Shown: one piece after another, positions 5,429 to 12,849 of the stretch
Layout of the letters: each line of letters starts with the position of its first letter
Position numbering within the stretch: the first letter of the stretch is position 1
Assembly (NCBI RefSeq): GCF_049651025.1
Contig: NZ_JBASBH010000019.1
Coordinates: forward strand, 1-25,970
Reading direction: 5' to 3'
DNA: 25,970 nt
From: Parvibaculum sp049651025
GTDB lineage: Bacteria; Pseudomonadota; Alphaproteobacteria; Parvibaculales; Parvibaculaceae
The notes under the pieces: model-generated
Database searches by the model: none
What the model was told of the DNA's origin: nothing
The model's input: the letters and a program-made list of their open reading frames with translations, nothing else
Position numbers and translations under genes: made by a program

Positions 5429-6532
5429 TCAGTGAGGCGTTGCTCCAGGGGCGGGCATGACGGACGCCCAGCAAGTTCTCACTTCTTCAATGGCGTGCGT
5501 ACCTGTGCACCAGGCCTCTTCTGAGGGGAAGTGCGCCGCCGCAATACACTGGTTGAGATTGAGCCTCGCCCAATTGAGGCAAGTGGATGTCTCGTCCCGG
5601 CCACCTGCGGCGATCGGGGTGATTGGCGCCGAAATCACCTCGCGTGCCGCCTGAGCGAGAATTTTTGTCATCACGGTCGTCGAATAGGCCTGCGCCTCGG
5701 AAATCGGTGAGAGGGCCGCAATGACGCGTCCGACGGTGGGGGAGGGCGAGGTCGCTTCGGCTGTCTTGACGACTGGCTCTGCCGGGAGCGGCTCGTTCAT
5801 GCCCCACTTTTGCTTCTGGAATTTCATTGCAGTGTCGATGAACCGCTTGCGCAGTTTCGCCATGCGGTCATTTTCAGTCGAGGCCGAAGCCATAACAGCA
5901 GTGATGGCATCGCCTGCCCCATGAATTCGAAGCACATAGTCAGAGTCTTCGAGTGAGGCGAGAACCTTGGCCTGACCATTGACACGCACTTCATCGCGGA
6001 CGCCTTGCGCGAACAGCTTGCTTTGCGCAGCCGCCATCGCCCGGATGGCATACCAGCCAGTCGCCATCGTTTCCGGCTGCGAAAAGCGCAGCGTACTGAG
6101 CACGCGGCGCACTTCCTTGGGGGTGTTGAGTTTGCTTGCTTCCGCCACCTTCATGCCATCGTCAAACTTGAGATAGACGCCTGCAAGCTGGCTGATAGGC
6201 ACGCTTGGGGATATCGCGCTAAGACCTGCGCGCGGGTCGATCGATGCGACCTGGACGCCTGCATGGCGAGGGGAAATGAGCGGGATCGGGATACCTGCAC
6301 TCGCAATATTGGCGTCTACCAGACTGCCTGTCGCCAAAGCGGCGGTCGCATCCGGCGCCGCCACTGGTGCAGTCGCTGCCGCTACGGGCGCGGCCTTTAT
6401 CTTGTCGAGAGCTGCAGTATCGCCCTGTACAACGGTGCAACCTGGCAAGACAGCCAGCAAAAGTGCAGCGCCCAAGCTGTATTTCAGGGCTATCCGGCGT
6501 GCGGTAGCGCCTTGGCTCGAAACACTCGACAT
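5429..6532 (-). CDS. Putative lipoprotein, unknown family
   Basis: The 367-residue product has a lipoprotein signal: a basic N-terminus, a hydrophobic stretch and the lipobox VLPGC with Cys32 as the lipidated residue. An Ala/Pro/Thr-rich linker (about 45-95) follows, as expected for a surface tether. The folded part from about 100 contains LAGVYLKFDDGMKVAEASKLN and a conserved-looking helical segment, and the last 70 residues hold four Cys (STCLNWARLNLNQC, EEAWC, VRTCW) likely to form disulfides. I do not recognise the family. The ATG at 6532 is preceded by GGGGAG at 9 bases; an earlier in-frame ATG at 6574 has no ribosome-binding site and would spoil the signal peptide. It ends in a good terminator and is monocistronic. 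Confidence 0.75.
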   Translation of the reverse strand: MSSVSSQGATARRIALKYSLGAALLLAVLPGCTVVQGDTAALDKIKAAPVAAATAPVAAPDATAALATGSLVDANIASAGIPIPLISPRHAGVQVASIDPRAGLSAISPSVPISQLAGVYLKFDDGMKVAEASKLNTPKEVRRVLSTLRFSQPETMATGWYAIRAMAAAQSKLFAQGVRDEVRVNGQAKVLASLEDSDYVLRIHGAGDAITAVMASASTENDRMAKLRKRFIDTAMKFQKQKWGMNEPLPAEPVVKTAEATSPSPTVGRVIAALSPISEAQAYSTTVMTKILAQAAREVISAPITPIAAGGRDETSTCLNWARLNLNQCIAAAHFPSEEAWCTGTHAIEEVRTCWASVMPAPGATPH

Positions 6533-6648
6533 AATAAGAAACTCCCCTCTGGGTACCGACCTCGTTTGACGCATTGAGTGACGCCCGGGCGCTCAGATCA
6601 AATATGGCTGTGCGATTTCAGGGCGGTCCCCAACCGTGTTAACGGATC

Positions 6649-6687
6649 GTTTGCAATTCTAGTGCCCGTCCTGAAATTCGGCAAACG
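6649..6687. repeat. Dyad CGTTTGC / GCAAACG in a divergent region
   Basis: CGTTTGC (6649-6655) is matched by GCAAACG (6681-6687) in the gap between the divergent lipoprotein and DUF1491 genes, with about 25 bases between. It could be an operator; nothing else in this 208-base gap was recognised. Confidence 0.35.
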
Positions 6688-6740
6688 CATAAAGCGGTTA
6701 AGGTATACGGGCATCTCGTGTGAGTGGCTGGGAGTCGTCA

Positions 6741-7082
6741 ATGGAAACCGCGCCTCGACTGAAGGCGGAAATCTGGGTTAAAGCGCTGATCCGACGCTGC
6801 GAGGTCGCAGGCGCTGCCGCTATGGTCGTGCGCCGGGGGGATTCAACGTCTGGCACTGTGCTTGTGAAGGTGAACAGGCTCGACCGCACGGCAACGGTCT
6901 ATGCGCCCGCCCGGGCCGGTGATGGCACCCTGATCTGGCTCGCCGGTACAGGAGCCGCGCCGGTGCCCGAACCGGATGCCGACTCCTATGTAGAGCGACA
7001 ACGCAAATTCGATCCCGATCTGTGGGTTGTCGAGATCGAGGATCGTGAAGGGCGCCATTTCCTTCAGGAGCCGCTGGGTTAA
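6741..7082 (+). CDS. DUF1491 family protein
   Basis: The 113-residue protein opens with the family motif APRLKAEIWVKALIRRCE, then AAAMVVRRGD, GTVLVKVNRLD and a C-terminal RQRKFDPDLWVVEIEDREGR. This is the usual length and order for DUF1491, a small cytoplasmic alphaproteobacterial family of unknown function. The ATG is preceded by GGGAG at 6 bases; a GTG seven codons earlier contains that site and is rejected. It ends 7 bases before the convergent stop of the next small gene. Confidence 0.88.
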   Translation: METAPRLKAEIWVKALIRRCEVAGAAAMVVRRGDSTSGTVLVKVNRLDRTATVYAPARAGDGTLIWLAGTGAAPVPEPDADSYVERQRKFDPDLWVVEIEDREGRHFLQEPLG

Positions 7083-7089
7083 AGCGGCT

Positions 7090-7308
7090 TCAGGGCCGCA
7101 TGAACATGAAATCCTCGTCCGGATCGAGGTGTTCCACGGCGGCGAGAAGCTCGCTTTTTATGTCTTCGTGAGAGCGGGTCTCGCGCCACATGCGAAGCAC
7201 TTGTTCGAACATGACGCGCCCTAACACGTCGGTCGGGATCTGAAGTTCGGCGGCTTCCTTGAGTGCTGCCTCTACATGCGCGGTCACAATGTCGCGGGCG
7301 GTGGTCAT
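7090..7308 (-). CDS. Small conserved protein of unknown function (72 aa)
   Basis: The product reads MTTARDIVTAHVEAALKEA, then IPTDVLGRVMFEQVLRMW, and ends HLDPDEDFMFMRP. I recall similar 70-80 residue alphaproteobacterial proteins ending in D-P-D-x-D-F-x-F-M-R-P, all alpha-helical and without known function. The start is uncertain: an in-frame ATG at 7380 would add 24 residues, and neither has a good ribosome-binding site; I prefer 7308 because it matches the remembered N-terminus. It is convergent with the DUF1491 gene and divergent from prfC. Confidence 0.62.
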   Translation of the reverse strand: MTTARDIVTAHVEAALKEAAELQIPTDVLGRVMFEQVLRMWRETRSHEDIKSELLAAVEHLDPDEDFMFMRP

Positions 7309-7472
7309 CGTATGTTTTGCCTTGGTTCGAATGTCGCTGTGCGGAGCTTGGCGGAATGTCCAAATTGGCGCATCTGTCATGATGTCGCGCCGACTCGATG
7401 CTCGCGCAGGCAAGATGACAGAACGCCCTTCATTAGAGTAGGGTCCGGCCCCAATCGGAACTGGAGATAAGT

Positions 7473-9080
7473 TTGAGCACGATCGAGGCCGGCAACCATG
7501 GAAGCATCGGAGCCGACGTCCGCAATCGTCGGACCTTTGCAATCATTGCACATCCTGACGCGGGCAAGACGACGCTGACTGAAAACCTGCTCTTGATGGG
7601 CGGGGCGATCCATCTTGCGGGCCAGGTCAAGGCTCGCGGCGACAGTCGGCGTGCGCGCTCGGATTTCATGAAGATCGAGCAGGAGCGCGGGATTTCTGTG
7701 TCCTCTGCCGTGATGACTTTTGAATATGAAGGCATCACCTGCAACCTTCTGGACACGCCCGGCCATGAGGATTTCTCCGAAGATACTTACCGAACGCTGA
7801 CGGCGGCTGACTCTGCGATTATGGTCATCGACGCCGCAAAAGGCATCGAAGCGCAGACCTTGAAGCTCTTCGAAGTCTGTCGCTTGCGCGACGTGCCTAT
7901 CATCACGTTCATCAACAAGATCGACCGCGAAAGCATGAGCCCTTTCGACTTGATGGACGAGATTGCCACCAAGCTCGCGCTCGACACTGCTCCGATGGTC
8001 TGGCCGGCAGGTGCCGGCGGATTGCTGAAAGGTATTTTCGATCCGGAACATGATCGCTTCGTGCCTTATGACCGCGCGGGCGAGGGCATGGAGGCAACAA
8101 GCCTTTCGGGCAGCGAAATCGCCAACTATATGAGCGCCGAAGAACTGGCGATGTTTCGCGAAGAGATGGAAATCGCGCGCGAAGGTTCGCCCGCTTTCGA
8201 TCTGGAATCCTATCGGGCCGGGCATCTGACCCCCGTCTATTTCGGCAGCGCGCTCAGAAAGCTGGGCGTGCGCGAATTGCTGGACGCCGTGAAGCGTTTT
8301 GCACCGATGCCGCGCCCGCAGCCTTCTTCAAAGCGCCTTGTGCAGCCGGATGAGCCCAAGGTTTCGGGTTTCGTCTTCAAGGTGCAGGCGAATATGGACG
8401 CCAATCACCGCGACCGTATCGCTTTCATGCGCATTTGCTCTGGTCGCTTCAAGCGCGGCATGCGGATGCGGGTTTCGGGGTCCGGCAAGACGATCGGCGT
8501 TCACAACCCGACGCTCTTTTTTGCGCAGGATCGCGAACTGGTGGATGAAGCGGTCGCGGGGGACATCATCGGCATCCCAAATCACGGCACGATCCGCGTC
8601 GGTGATACGCTGACCGAGGGTGAGGACTTGACCTTTACGGGCATTCCGAACTTCGCGCCGGAAATCCTTCAGCGCATTCGTCTTGACGATCCGATGAAGG
8701 CAAAGCACATGCGCCGCGCCTTGGAGAGTCTCGCAGAAGAAGGCGTGACGCAGGTCTTCAAGCCGCAGCTTGGCGCGAACTGGATCATTGGCGTTGTCGG
8801 GCGGCTTCAACTCGAAGTTCTCGCGGCGCGCATCGAGACGGAATACGAAATCAAGGTCGGTTTCGAGAACGCGCCTTTTGAGACGGCGCGTTGGGTGAGC
8901 GCCGAAGACCCCGCAGAGCTGAAACGGTTTGTGGATGCCCATCGCGGTAATATGGCGGACGACCGAGACGGCGCGCCCGTGTTTCTCGCCAAGAGCAATT
9001 GGGAACTCGGCTACACCGCGGAAAAGTGGCCACATGTGCTCTTTTCGGCAACGCGCGAACGTTCGCCTGCCGCTGCCTGA
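7473..9080 (+). CDS. prfC: Peptide chain release factor 3 (RF3)
   Basis: The 535-residue GTPase has all RF3 features: P-loop AHPDAGKTT (26-34), the switch region with ERGISVSSAV typical of RF3 (71-80), DTPGH (94-98), NKID (148-151), then domain II (about 295-390, starting VSGFVFKVQANMD) and domain III with GVVGRLQLEVLAARIETEY. E. coli RF3 has 529 residues. RF3 is a translational GTPase that removes RF1/RF2 from the ribosome after peptide release and supports quality control. The start is a TTG at 7473, six bases after GGAG (7463-7466); no in-frame ATG is nearby. It is monocistronic by context and converges on the metallopeptidase gene with 38 bases between and no evident terminator. Confidence 0.96.
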   Translation: MSTIEAGNHGSIGADVRNRRTFAIIAHPDAGKTTLTENLLLMGGAIHLAGQVKARGDSRRARSDFMKIEQERGISVSSAVMTFEYEGITCNLLDTPGHEDFSEDTYRTLTAADSAIMVIDAAKGIEAQTLKLFEVCRLRDVPIITFINKIDRESMSPFDLMDEIATKLALDTAPMVWPAGAGGLLKGIFDPEHDRFVPYDRAGEGMEATSLSGSEIANYMSAEELAMFREEMEIAREGSPAFDLESYRAGHLTPVYFGSALRKLGVRELLDAVKRFAPMPRPQPSSKRLVQPDEPKVSGFVFKVQANMDANHRDRIAFMRICSGRFKRGMRMRVSGSGKTIGVHNPTLFFAQDRELVDEAVAGDIIGIPNHGTIRVGDTLTEGEDLTFTGIPNFAPEILQRIRLDDPMKAKHMRRALESLAEEGVTQVFKPQLGANWIIGVVGRLQLEVLAARIETEYEIKVGFENAPFETARWVSAEDPAELKRFVDAHRGNMADDRDGAPVFLAKSNWELGYTAEKWPHVLFSATRERSPAAA

Positions 9081-9118
9081 GCTGGGCTATCGTCATGCCC
9101 CTGAGTGATTACCTGCGA

Positions 9119-9985
9119 TCAGAGCCCTGAAAACGTGTTGCATGCGGCAGGGTCGCCGGAATCAAAGCCCTGATGCAGCCACTGCATGCGTTGTGCGCTG
9201 GTGCCATGGGTGAAGCTGTCAGGCACGACCTGACCCTGCGTTTGCTTCTGCAACGTATCGTCACCTATGGCGTTTGCCGCGCGAAGCCCATCGTCCAGAT
9301 CGCGGCGGTCGATGACGATTGCTCCGTTGGAGGCGGCTTGCGCATTGGATGCCCAGACGCCCGCGTAACAATCGGCTTGAAGTTCGAGCGCCACTGAATA
9401 GCGATTGGCTTGCGCCTTGCTGCCGGCGCGCTGCTGTGCAGCCTGCACCTTGGCTGCCGTGCCGAGCACTTTCTGCACGTGATGCCCGACTTCATGGGCG
9501 ATCACATAAGCTTTGGCGAAATCGCCGGGCGCGCCGAAGCGTGATGACAGCTCATTGAAAAAATCCAGATCGATATAGATGCGTTCGTCGGACGGACAAT
9601 AAAACGGCCCCATTGCCGATTGGCCCATGCCGCAGCCGGTGCCCGTAGCTTGTGTATAAAGCACTAGTGGCTGCGGCTGCCGATAAGGCTTGCCGGTCGG
9701 CTTGAGGAGCCCGGTCCAGACGCGCGTGGTCGATGTCAGGATGACGTCGACAAATTTTCCGGATGCGTCAGTCGGCGCACCCTGTCGGCCTGCGTCTTGG
9801 GTATAGCTGCCGCCGTCTTGCTGCACGACGTTGACCAGTGTCGAAGGGTCGATGCCGAAGACGAAATAGCCGATCAGCAGGATCGCGACGCCGCCAAGTC
9901 CGATGCCCCCGCCGGCACGGACACCGGGGCGTATGCCACGTCGGTCCTCGATATTGCCGCCCCGTTCTCCATCTTCCCAGCGCAT
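9119..9985 (-). CDS. Neutral zinc metallopeptidase, YpfJ family
   Basis: The 288-residue protein matches the YpfJ/Zn_peptidase family (PF04228) in order and length. A charged N-terminus (MRWEDGERGGNIEDRR) is followed by one transmembrane helix (about 25-44). The periplasmic or external domain has TRVWTGLL, the strand with GTGCGMGQSAMGPFYCPSDERIYIDLDFF (two Cys), the zinc motif HEVGHH (His164, Glu165, His168) and the third-ligand region ELQADCYAGVWA (201-212). The C-terminus has FTHGTSAQRMQWLHQGF, another family mark. Physiological substrate is unknown. GTGAGG precedes the ATG at 6 bases. It diverges from dadA. Confidence 0.93.
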   Translation of the reverse strand: MRWEDGERGGNIEDRRGIRPGVRAGGGIGLGGVAILLIGYFVFGIDPSTLVNVVQQDGGSYTQDAGRQGAPTDASGKFVDVILTSTTRVWTGLLKPTGKPYRQPQPLVLYTQATGTGCGMGQSAMGPFYCPSDERIYIDLDFFNELSSRFGAPGDFAKAYVIAHEVGHHVQKVLGTAAKVQAAQQRAGSKAQANRYSVALELQADCYAGVWASNAQAASNGAIVIDRRDLDDGLRAANAIGDDTLQKQTQGQVVPDSFTHGTSAQRMQWLHQGFDSGDPAACNTFSGL

Positions 9986-10014
9986 ATCGGCCTCACCTAA
10001 TGTCGATGTTTACA

Positions 10015-10036
10015 CATGCCCGATCTTATCGGCATG
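10015..10036. promoter_or_regulatory. Inverted repeat between metallopeptidase gene and dadA
   Basis: CATGCC (10015-10020) and GGCATG (10031-10036) flank GAT and ATC, giving nine paired bases with one bulged C. Its place in the divergent gap and in the dadA leader makes it an operator candidate. Confidence 0.4.
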
Positions 10037-10053
10037 ACCAGTATGGAGGAACT

Positions 10054-10071
10054 ATGCTCGCCCTTCCATGA
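10054..10071 (+). other. Five-codon leader ORF (MLALP) before dadA
   Basis: ATG at 10054 follows a perfect GGAGG (10045-10049) and is stopped by TGA at 10069-10071 after five codons. The stop overlaps an ATG at 10068 (ATGA) that is in frame with dadA. Translation coupled through this overlap would give a DadA with 16 extra N-terminal residues. It may be a translated leader or a coincidence of an unused site. Confidence 0.35.
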
Positions 10072-10115
10072 CGGGCACCCTCGGGCGTAAAGTGGGTTCT
10101 TCTGGAGGTCCCATC

Positions 10116-11399
10116 TTGAAAATCGTCGTCGTTGGCGCCGGCATCATCGGCGTTACTTCCGCCTACGAGCTTGCCGCCCGCGGTCACGAGGTCACCTTGC
10201 TGGATAAGCGCGAGGGAGCGGGCCTTGAGACGAGCTATGCCAATGGCGGTCAAATTGGGGCGTGCGAAGTGGCGCCCTGGGCGGGACCCGAGGTCCCGGG
10301 CCTCGTATTGCGTTGGCTGGGTCGCGCCGATGCACCGTTCCGCTTGAAATTGAAGGCGGACCCCGAACAGTGGATATGGCTTCTGCGTTTTCTGATGCGC
10401 TGCCGTGCGTCGGCTCGCGCTCAACGTGTATTGCCAAACCTGGCACTGGCTCTACTCACGCAAGCACGAATGGATGCGATCGCAGCGCATGCTCAAAGTG
10501 AGGGCGCTCCGATTACGTTTAACGAAAATCGAAACGGCATCCTGCAGATATTCCGTCATGCCTCTGACTTGAAGGCCGCTGCGGCGGATATTGAAACGAT
10601 GCGCAGCGCCGGTCTGGAGCAGAACATATGTTCCGCGAGAGAATGCGTCGATCTCGAACCGGCTCTCGTATCCGCCATTCAAAAAGGCGAAATCGCGGGC
10701 GGCATTTATTGCGCCAGCGATCGAAGCGGCGATGCGCATTTGTTCACTGCGCGCCTTGCAGAAAAAGCTCAGCGTATGGGCGTTGCATTCGTTACCGGCG
10801 CGGAGGTCACAGGATTTGAAACCCTCGGCGACAGGATTTCGGGGGTTCGCACAAAAGCATGGCTCTTTGGCGCTGATGCCGTCGTTCTTGCGGCGGGCGT
10901 CGCGACGACGGGCCTTGCACGGCTGGCGGGTTTGAGGCTTCCTGTTTATCCGCTCAAAGGCTATTCGGTGACGCTACCTGTAAAGAGCGATGTGGTGCCG
11001 TCCATCAGCATCACCGATGAAGCCCGCAAGATCGTTGTCAGCAGGCTTGGCGACAAGCTGAGAACGGCGGGAACGGCAGAAGTCTGCGGCTACGACACGA
11101 ACATCGAAATGCTTCGTGCACGGTCGGTTTTGGCGGCTACGCTCGACATTTTCCCGCAGATGAATGAAGTCGCGGAGGAGGCGGTGTTCTGGACCGGCCT
11201 GCGTCCCATGAGCTCGGATGGCAGCCCAATTATTGGGCAGGCCGGGCGCTTCACGAACCTCTATTTGAACACCGGGCATGGGTCGCTCGGTTGGACATTG
11301 GGGGCCGGCAGCGCCGCCGCTTTGGGCGATTTGATCTGCGGCACCGCGCCGCAACTCGACCTAACCCCTTTCAACTTAAAGAGATTTTACTGGACCTAG
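10116..11399 (+). CDS. dadA: D-amino-acid dehydrogenase (FAD-dependent, DadA family)
   Basis: From TTG at 10116 the protein has 427 residues, close to E. coli DadA (432). It begins with the FAD-binding Rossmann motif KIVVVGAGIIGVTSAYELAARGHEVTLLD (glycines 7, 9, 12), followed by ETSYANGGQI, the DadA mark near the flavin, and PWAGPE. Later parts include GGIYCASDRSGDAHLF, PVYPLKGYSVTLP, the C-terminal WTGLRPMSSDGSPIIG and LNTGHGSLGWTLGAGSA. DadA oxidises D-amino acids (D-alanine above all) to oxo acids and ammonia and passes electrons to the quinone pool at the inner membrane. The TTG has GGAGG 7 bases upstream; the ATG at 10068 would add a 16-residue extension before the Rossmann strand. No alanine racemase gene is adjacent. 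Confidence 0.9.
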   Translation: MKIVVVGAGIIGVTSAYELAARGHEVTLLDKREGAGLETSYANGGQIGACEVAPWAGPEVPGLVLRWLGRADAPFRLKLKADPEQWIWLLRFLMRCRASARAQRVLPNLALALLTQARMDAIAAHAQSEGAPITFNENRNGILQIFRHASDLKAAAADIETMRSAGLEQNICSARECVDLEPALVSAIQKGEIAGGIYCASDRSGDAHLFTARLAEKAQRMGVAFVTGAEVTGFETLGDRISGVRTKAWLFGADAVVLAAGVATTGLARLAGLRLPVYPLKGYSVTLPVKSDVVPSISITDEARKIVVSRLGDKLRTAGTAEVCGYDTNIEMLRARSVLAATLDIFPQMNEVAEEAVFWTGLRPMSSDGSPIIGQAGRFTNLYLNTGHGSLGWTLGAGSAAALGDLICGTAPQLDLTPFNLKRFYWT

Positions 11400-11404
11400 G
11401 TCCA
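11391..11404. repeat. Perfect 14-bp palindrome over the dadA stop codon
   Basis: TGGACCTAGGTCCA is fully self-complementary and spans the TAG stop of dadA (11397-11399). It lies a few bases before the first operator of the phasin promoter. Too short for a terminator and without a T-run. Confidence 0.4.
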
Positions 11405-11415
11405 TGGACACGCAT

Positions 11416-11436
11416 TTTTTGTGCAGCGCACAAAAA
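11416..11436. promoter_or_regulatory. Operator 1 of the phasin gene (PhaR-like)
   Basis: Nine-base arms TTTTTGTGC and GCACAAAAA flank AGC. The TGC-N3-GCA core is what has been reported for the polyhydroxyalkanoate repressor PhaR in Rhodobacter (CTGC-N3-GCAG, from memory). It lies just upstream of the -35 element. Confidence 0.6.
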
Positions 11437-11440
11437 CCTC

Positions 11441-11469
11441 TTGACGCTAGGGACATGTGCTTCTATTTG
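11441..11469 (+). promoter_or_regulatory. Candidate promoter of the phasin gene
   Basis: A -35 element TTGACG (11441-11446) and a weak -10 element TATTTG (11464-11469) are 17 bases apart. It is framed by operators 1 and 2, the second covering the expected transcription start, which fits repression. Confidence 0.5.
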
Positions 11470-11470
11470 A

Positions 11471-11485
11471 TTGTGCAGCGCACAA
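11471..11485. promoter_or_regulatory. Operator 2 of the phasin gene (PhaR-like)
   Basis: TTGTGC-AGC-GCACAA repeats the centre of operator 1 exactly, 52 bp further on. It would cover the transcription start of the promoter at 11441-11469. Confidence 0.6.
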
Positions 11486-11499
11486 ATCCTGAGCCTCGA

Positions 11500-11513
11500 T
11501 TTGTGCAGAGCGC
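11500..11513. promoter_or_regulatory. Operator 3, degenerate copy
   Basis: TTTGTGC-AGA-GCGC keeps one half-site of the two perfect copies, centred 30 bp downstream of operator 2 in the phasin leader. Confidence 0.4.
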
Positions 11514-11556
11514 CGCCTCCACAGGAGCAGCGCCCAACGCAAAGCAGGAGATATCC

Positions 11557-11928
11557 ATGACGGAAGCTACGACTGCCCCGAAGGCCAAGAAGACCGTGAA
11601 AGCCAAACCCGCTGCGAAGAAGAAGGCTGCCGCCCCCAAGGCTGCGCCGAAGAAGACGCAGACCCCGATTGAGCTCGCTCAAGGCATTATCACCGAATTG
11701 ACGCGCGCCAATTTCGAAGAAACCGTTGAGACCGCCAAGGCCGTTCTGAAGTCCGGCGATATTCGCGCCGCCCTCGAACTGCAAAATGAATTCATTCGCG
11801 CGTCGCTGAAGCGCAATCTCGATGCCGCCCGCGAGATCAACGAGATCGCCGTGTCGGCCGTGCGCGAAGCTTCGGCCCCCTATACCGCGAAGTTCACCGA
11901 CGCGTTCGAGAAGTTCCGCGCCGCCTGA
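11557..11928 (+). CDS. Phasin family protein with Lys/Ala-rich N-terminal tail
   Basis: The 123-residue protein starts at an ATG six bases after GGAG. Residues 36-123 are a helical phasin domain: TPIELAQGIITELTRANFEET, AKAVLKSGDIRAALELQNEFIR, ASLKRNLDAAREINEIAV and APYTAKFTDAFEKF. Phasins coat polyhydroxyalkanoate granules and affect granule size and number. Residues 8-33 are an Ala/Lys/Pro tail (KAKKTVKAKPAAKKKAAAPK), like histone H1 tails and the DNA-binding tails of PhaF/PhaM phasins, so nucleoid contact is plausible by analogy. Its promoter carries three PhaR-like operators, supporting granule-linked control, and a clear terminator follows. No pha synthase or phaR gene is in the window. 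Confidence 0.88.
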   Translation: MTEATTAPKAKKTVKAKPAAKKKAAAPKAAPKKTQTPIELAQGIITELTRANFEETVETAKAVLKSGDIRAALELQNEFIRASLKRNLDAAREINEIAVSAVREASAPYTAKFTDAFEKFRAA

Positions 11929-11967
11929 TCTAAAGTCGCGTTAAGGCAAAGTCTGTCCTGTTGCGTA

Positions 11968-12009
11968 AAGGCCCGGCGTTCGAAAGAGCGCCGGGCTTTG
12001 TATTTGTTG
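11968..12009 (+). terminator. Intrinsic terminator of the phasin gene
   Basis: GCCCGGCG (11971-11978) pairs perfectly with CGCCGGGC (11989-11996), extended by A-T pairs, and is followed by TTTGTATTTGTT. It lies 40 bases after the phasin stop. Confidence 0.88.
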
Positions 12010-12069
12010 GAAGATTTTCTTAAGACTTGAAGCGCGCCAATTTTTACGCGCGGCTAACCAACGCCGACT

Positions 12070-12849
12070 ATGTTCGCATCCATGATGCGCATCAGATCGC
12101 CAGCGGCCTCGACGAGAGTGAGCTTTGCAGCCATTGCTGTATTGCTGCTGTCCGGTTGTGCTCAAGACCCGGATTTGGGCCGCTACCGGCCAAATGTTTT
12201 CGATAGGGTCCAGGCGATTTTTGCCGGTGAGCAAGGGGTCGATACGCAATTGCCCCTCACCGATGCGGAAGTGGGGCTTCGCCAACTCGCTGCGAACCTC
12301 ATGTCCGAACGGCCTGTGCCCGATGACGATTATCTTTCACGGCTGGAGAATCTCAATCGGACGGAGGCTTCGGCTTCTGCAAGTCTTGCCTATTACTTGC
12401 GCCTGAGGGCCCGCTACCCGACGAGCCTGGCCGCGCTGGCAAATGCGCTCAGCGACGATGTGATGTCCGACACGACGTTGATGGGGCAGTTCACAGCGAT
12501 CTGCAGCGAAATCAATGCGGCAGATCAGGCACGCGCCGACAGCTTGCATGGCGCGCCGACGAGCACGACGACCATTGCTCTTGACGATCCAGCGTCTTTT
12601 GTGAACCTGCATCCGCGACTTGAGCAGAACGGCTATCTGATCGATACGACGGCGGATGTCCTCGCACGGCGTCTCGTTTCATATCGCACGGCTTTGGCCC
12701 ATATGCGCATCGATGCGCCGCAAATGGATGAGTTTGCGGGTGTTACGGCAGCGATCCGGCGAATGGACGAAGCATTGGCCACGCTGGAAAGAGAGGCTGT
12801 CCGCCATCAGGCGATCGAAGCTTTCGCCTCCGGCCGCCCGCCGATTTAG
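12070..12849 (+). CDS. Putative lipoprotein, unknown family
   Basis: The 259-residue product has a lipoprotein signal peptide with lipobox LLSGC (Cys30) after a hydrophobic stretch SFAAIAVLLLS. The rest is almost all helical: ERPVPDDDYLSRLENLN, SASASLAYYLRLRARYP, DVLARRLVSYRTALAHM and a last helix with IRRMDEALATLERE. No enzymatic motif is visible; a periplasmic helical-bundle role is the most that can be said. Three in-frame ATGs lie within the first six codons and none has a clear ribosome-binding site. The TAG stop overlaps the convergent DUF934 stop by 4 bases. Confidence 0.75.
   Translation: MFASMMRIRSPAASTRVSFAAIAVLLLSGCAQDPDLGRYRPNVFDRVQAIFAGEQGVDTQLPLTDAEVGLRQLAANLMSERPVPDDDYLSRLENLNRTEASASASLAYYLRLRARYPTSLAALANALSDDVMSDTTLMGQFTAICSEINAADQARADSLHGAPTSTTTIALDDPASFVNLHPRLEQNGYLIDTTADVLARRLVSYRTALAHMRIDAPQMDEFAGVTAAIRRMDEALATLEREAVRHQAIEAFASGRPPI

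Noticed and set aside
6575..6740. CtrA box (TTAA-N7-TTAA)
   Set aside because: TTAA occurs (for example at 6640-6643) but the second half at the right distance reads TTTG, not TTAA.
7377..8225. Minus-strand frame opposite the start of prfC
   Set aside because: Shadow of the highly conserved RF3 GTPase domain; no ribosome-binding site.
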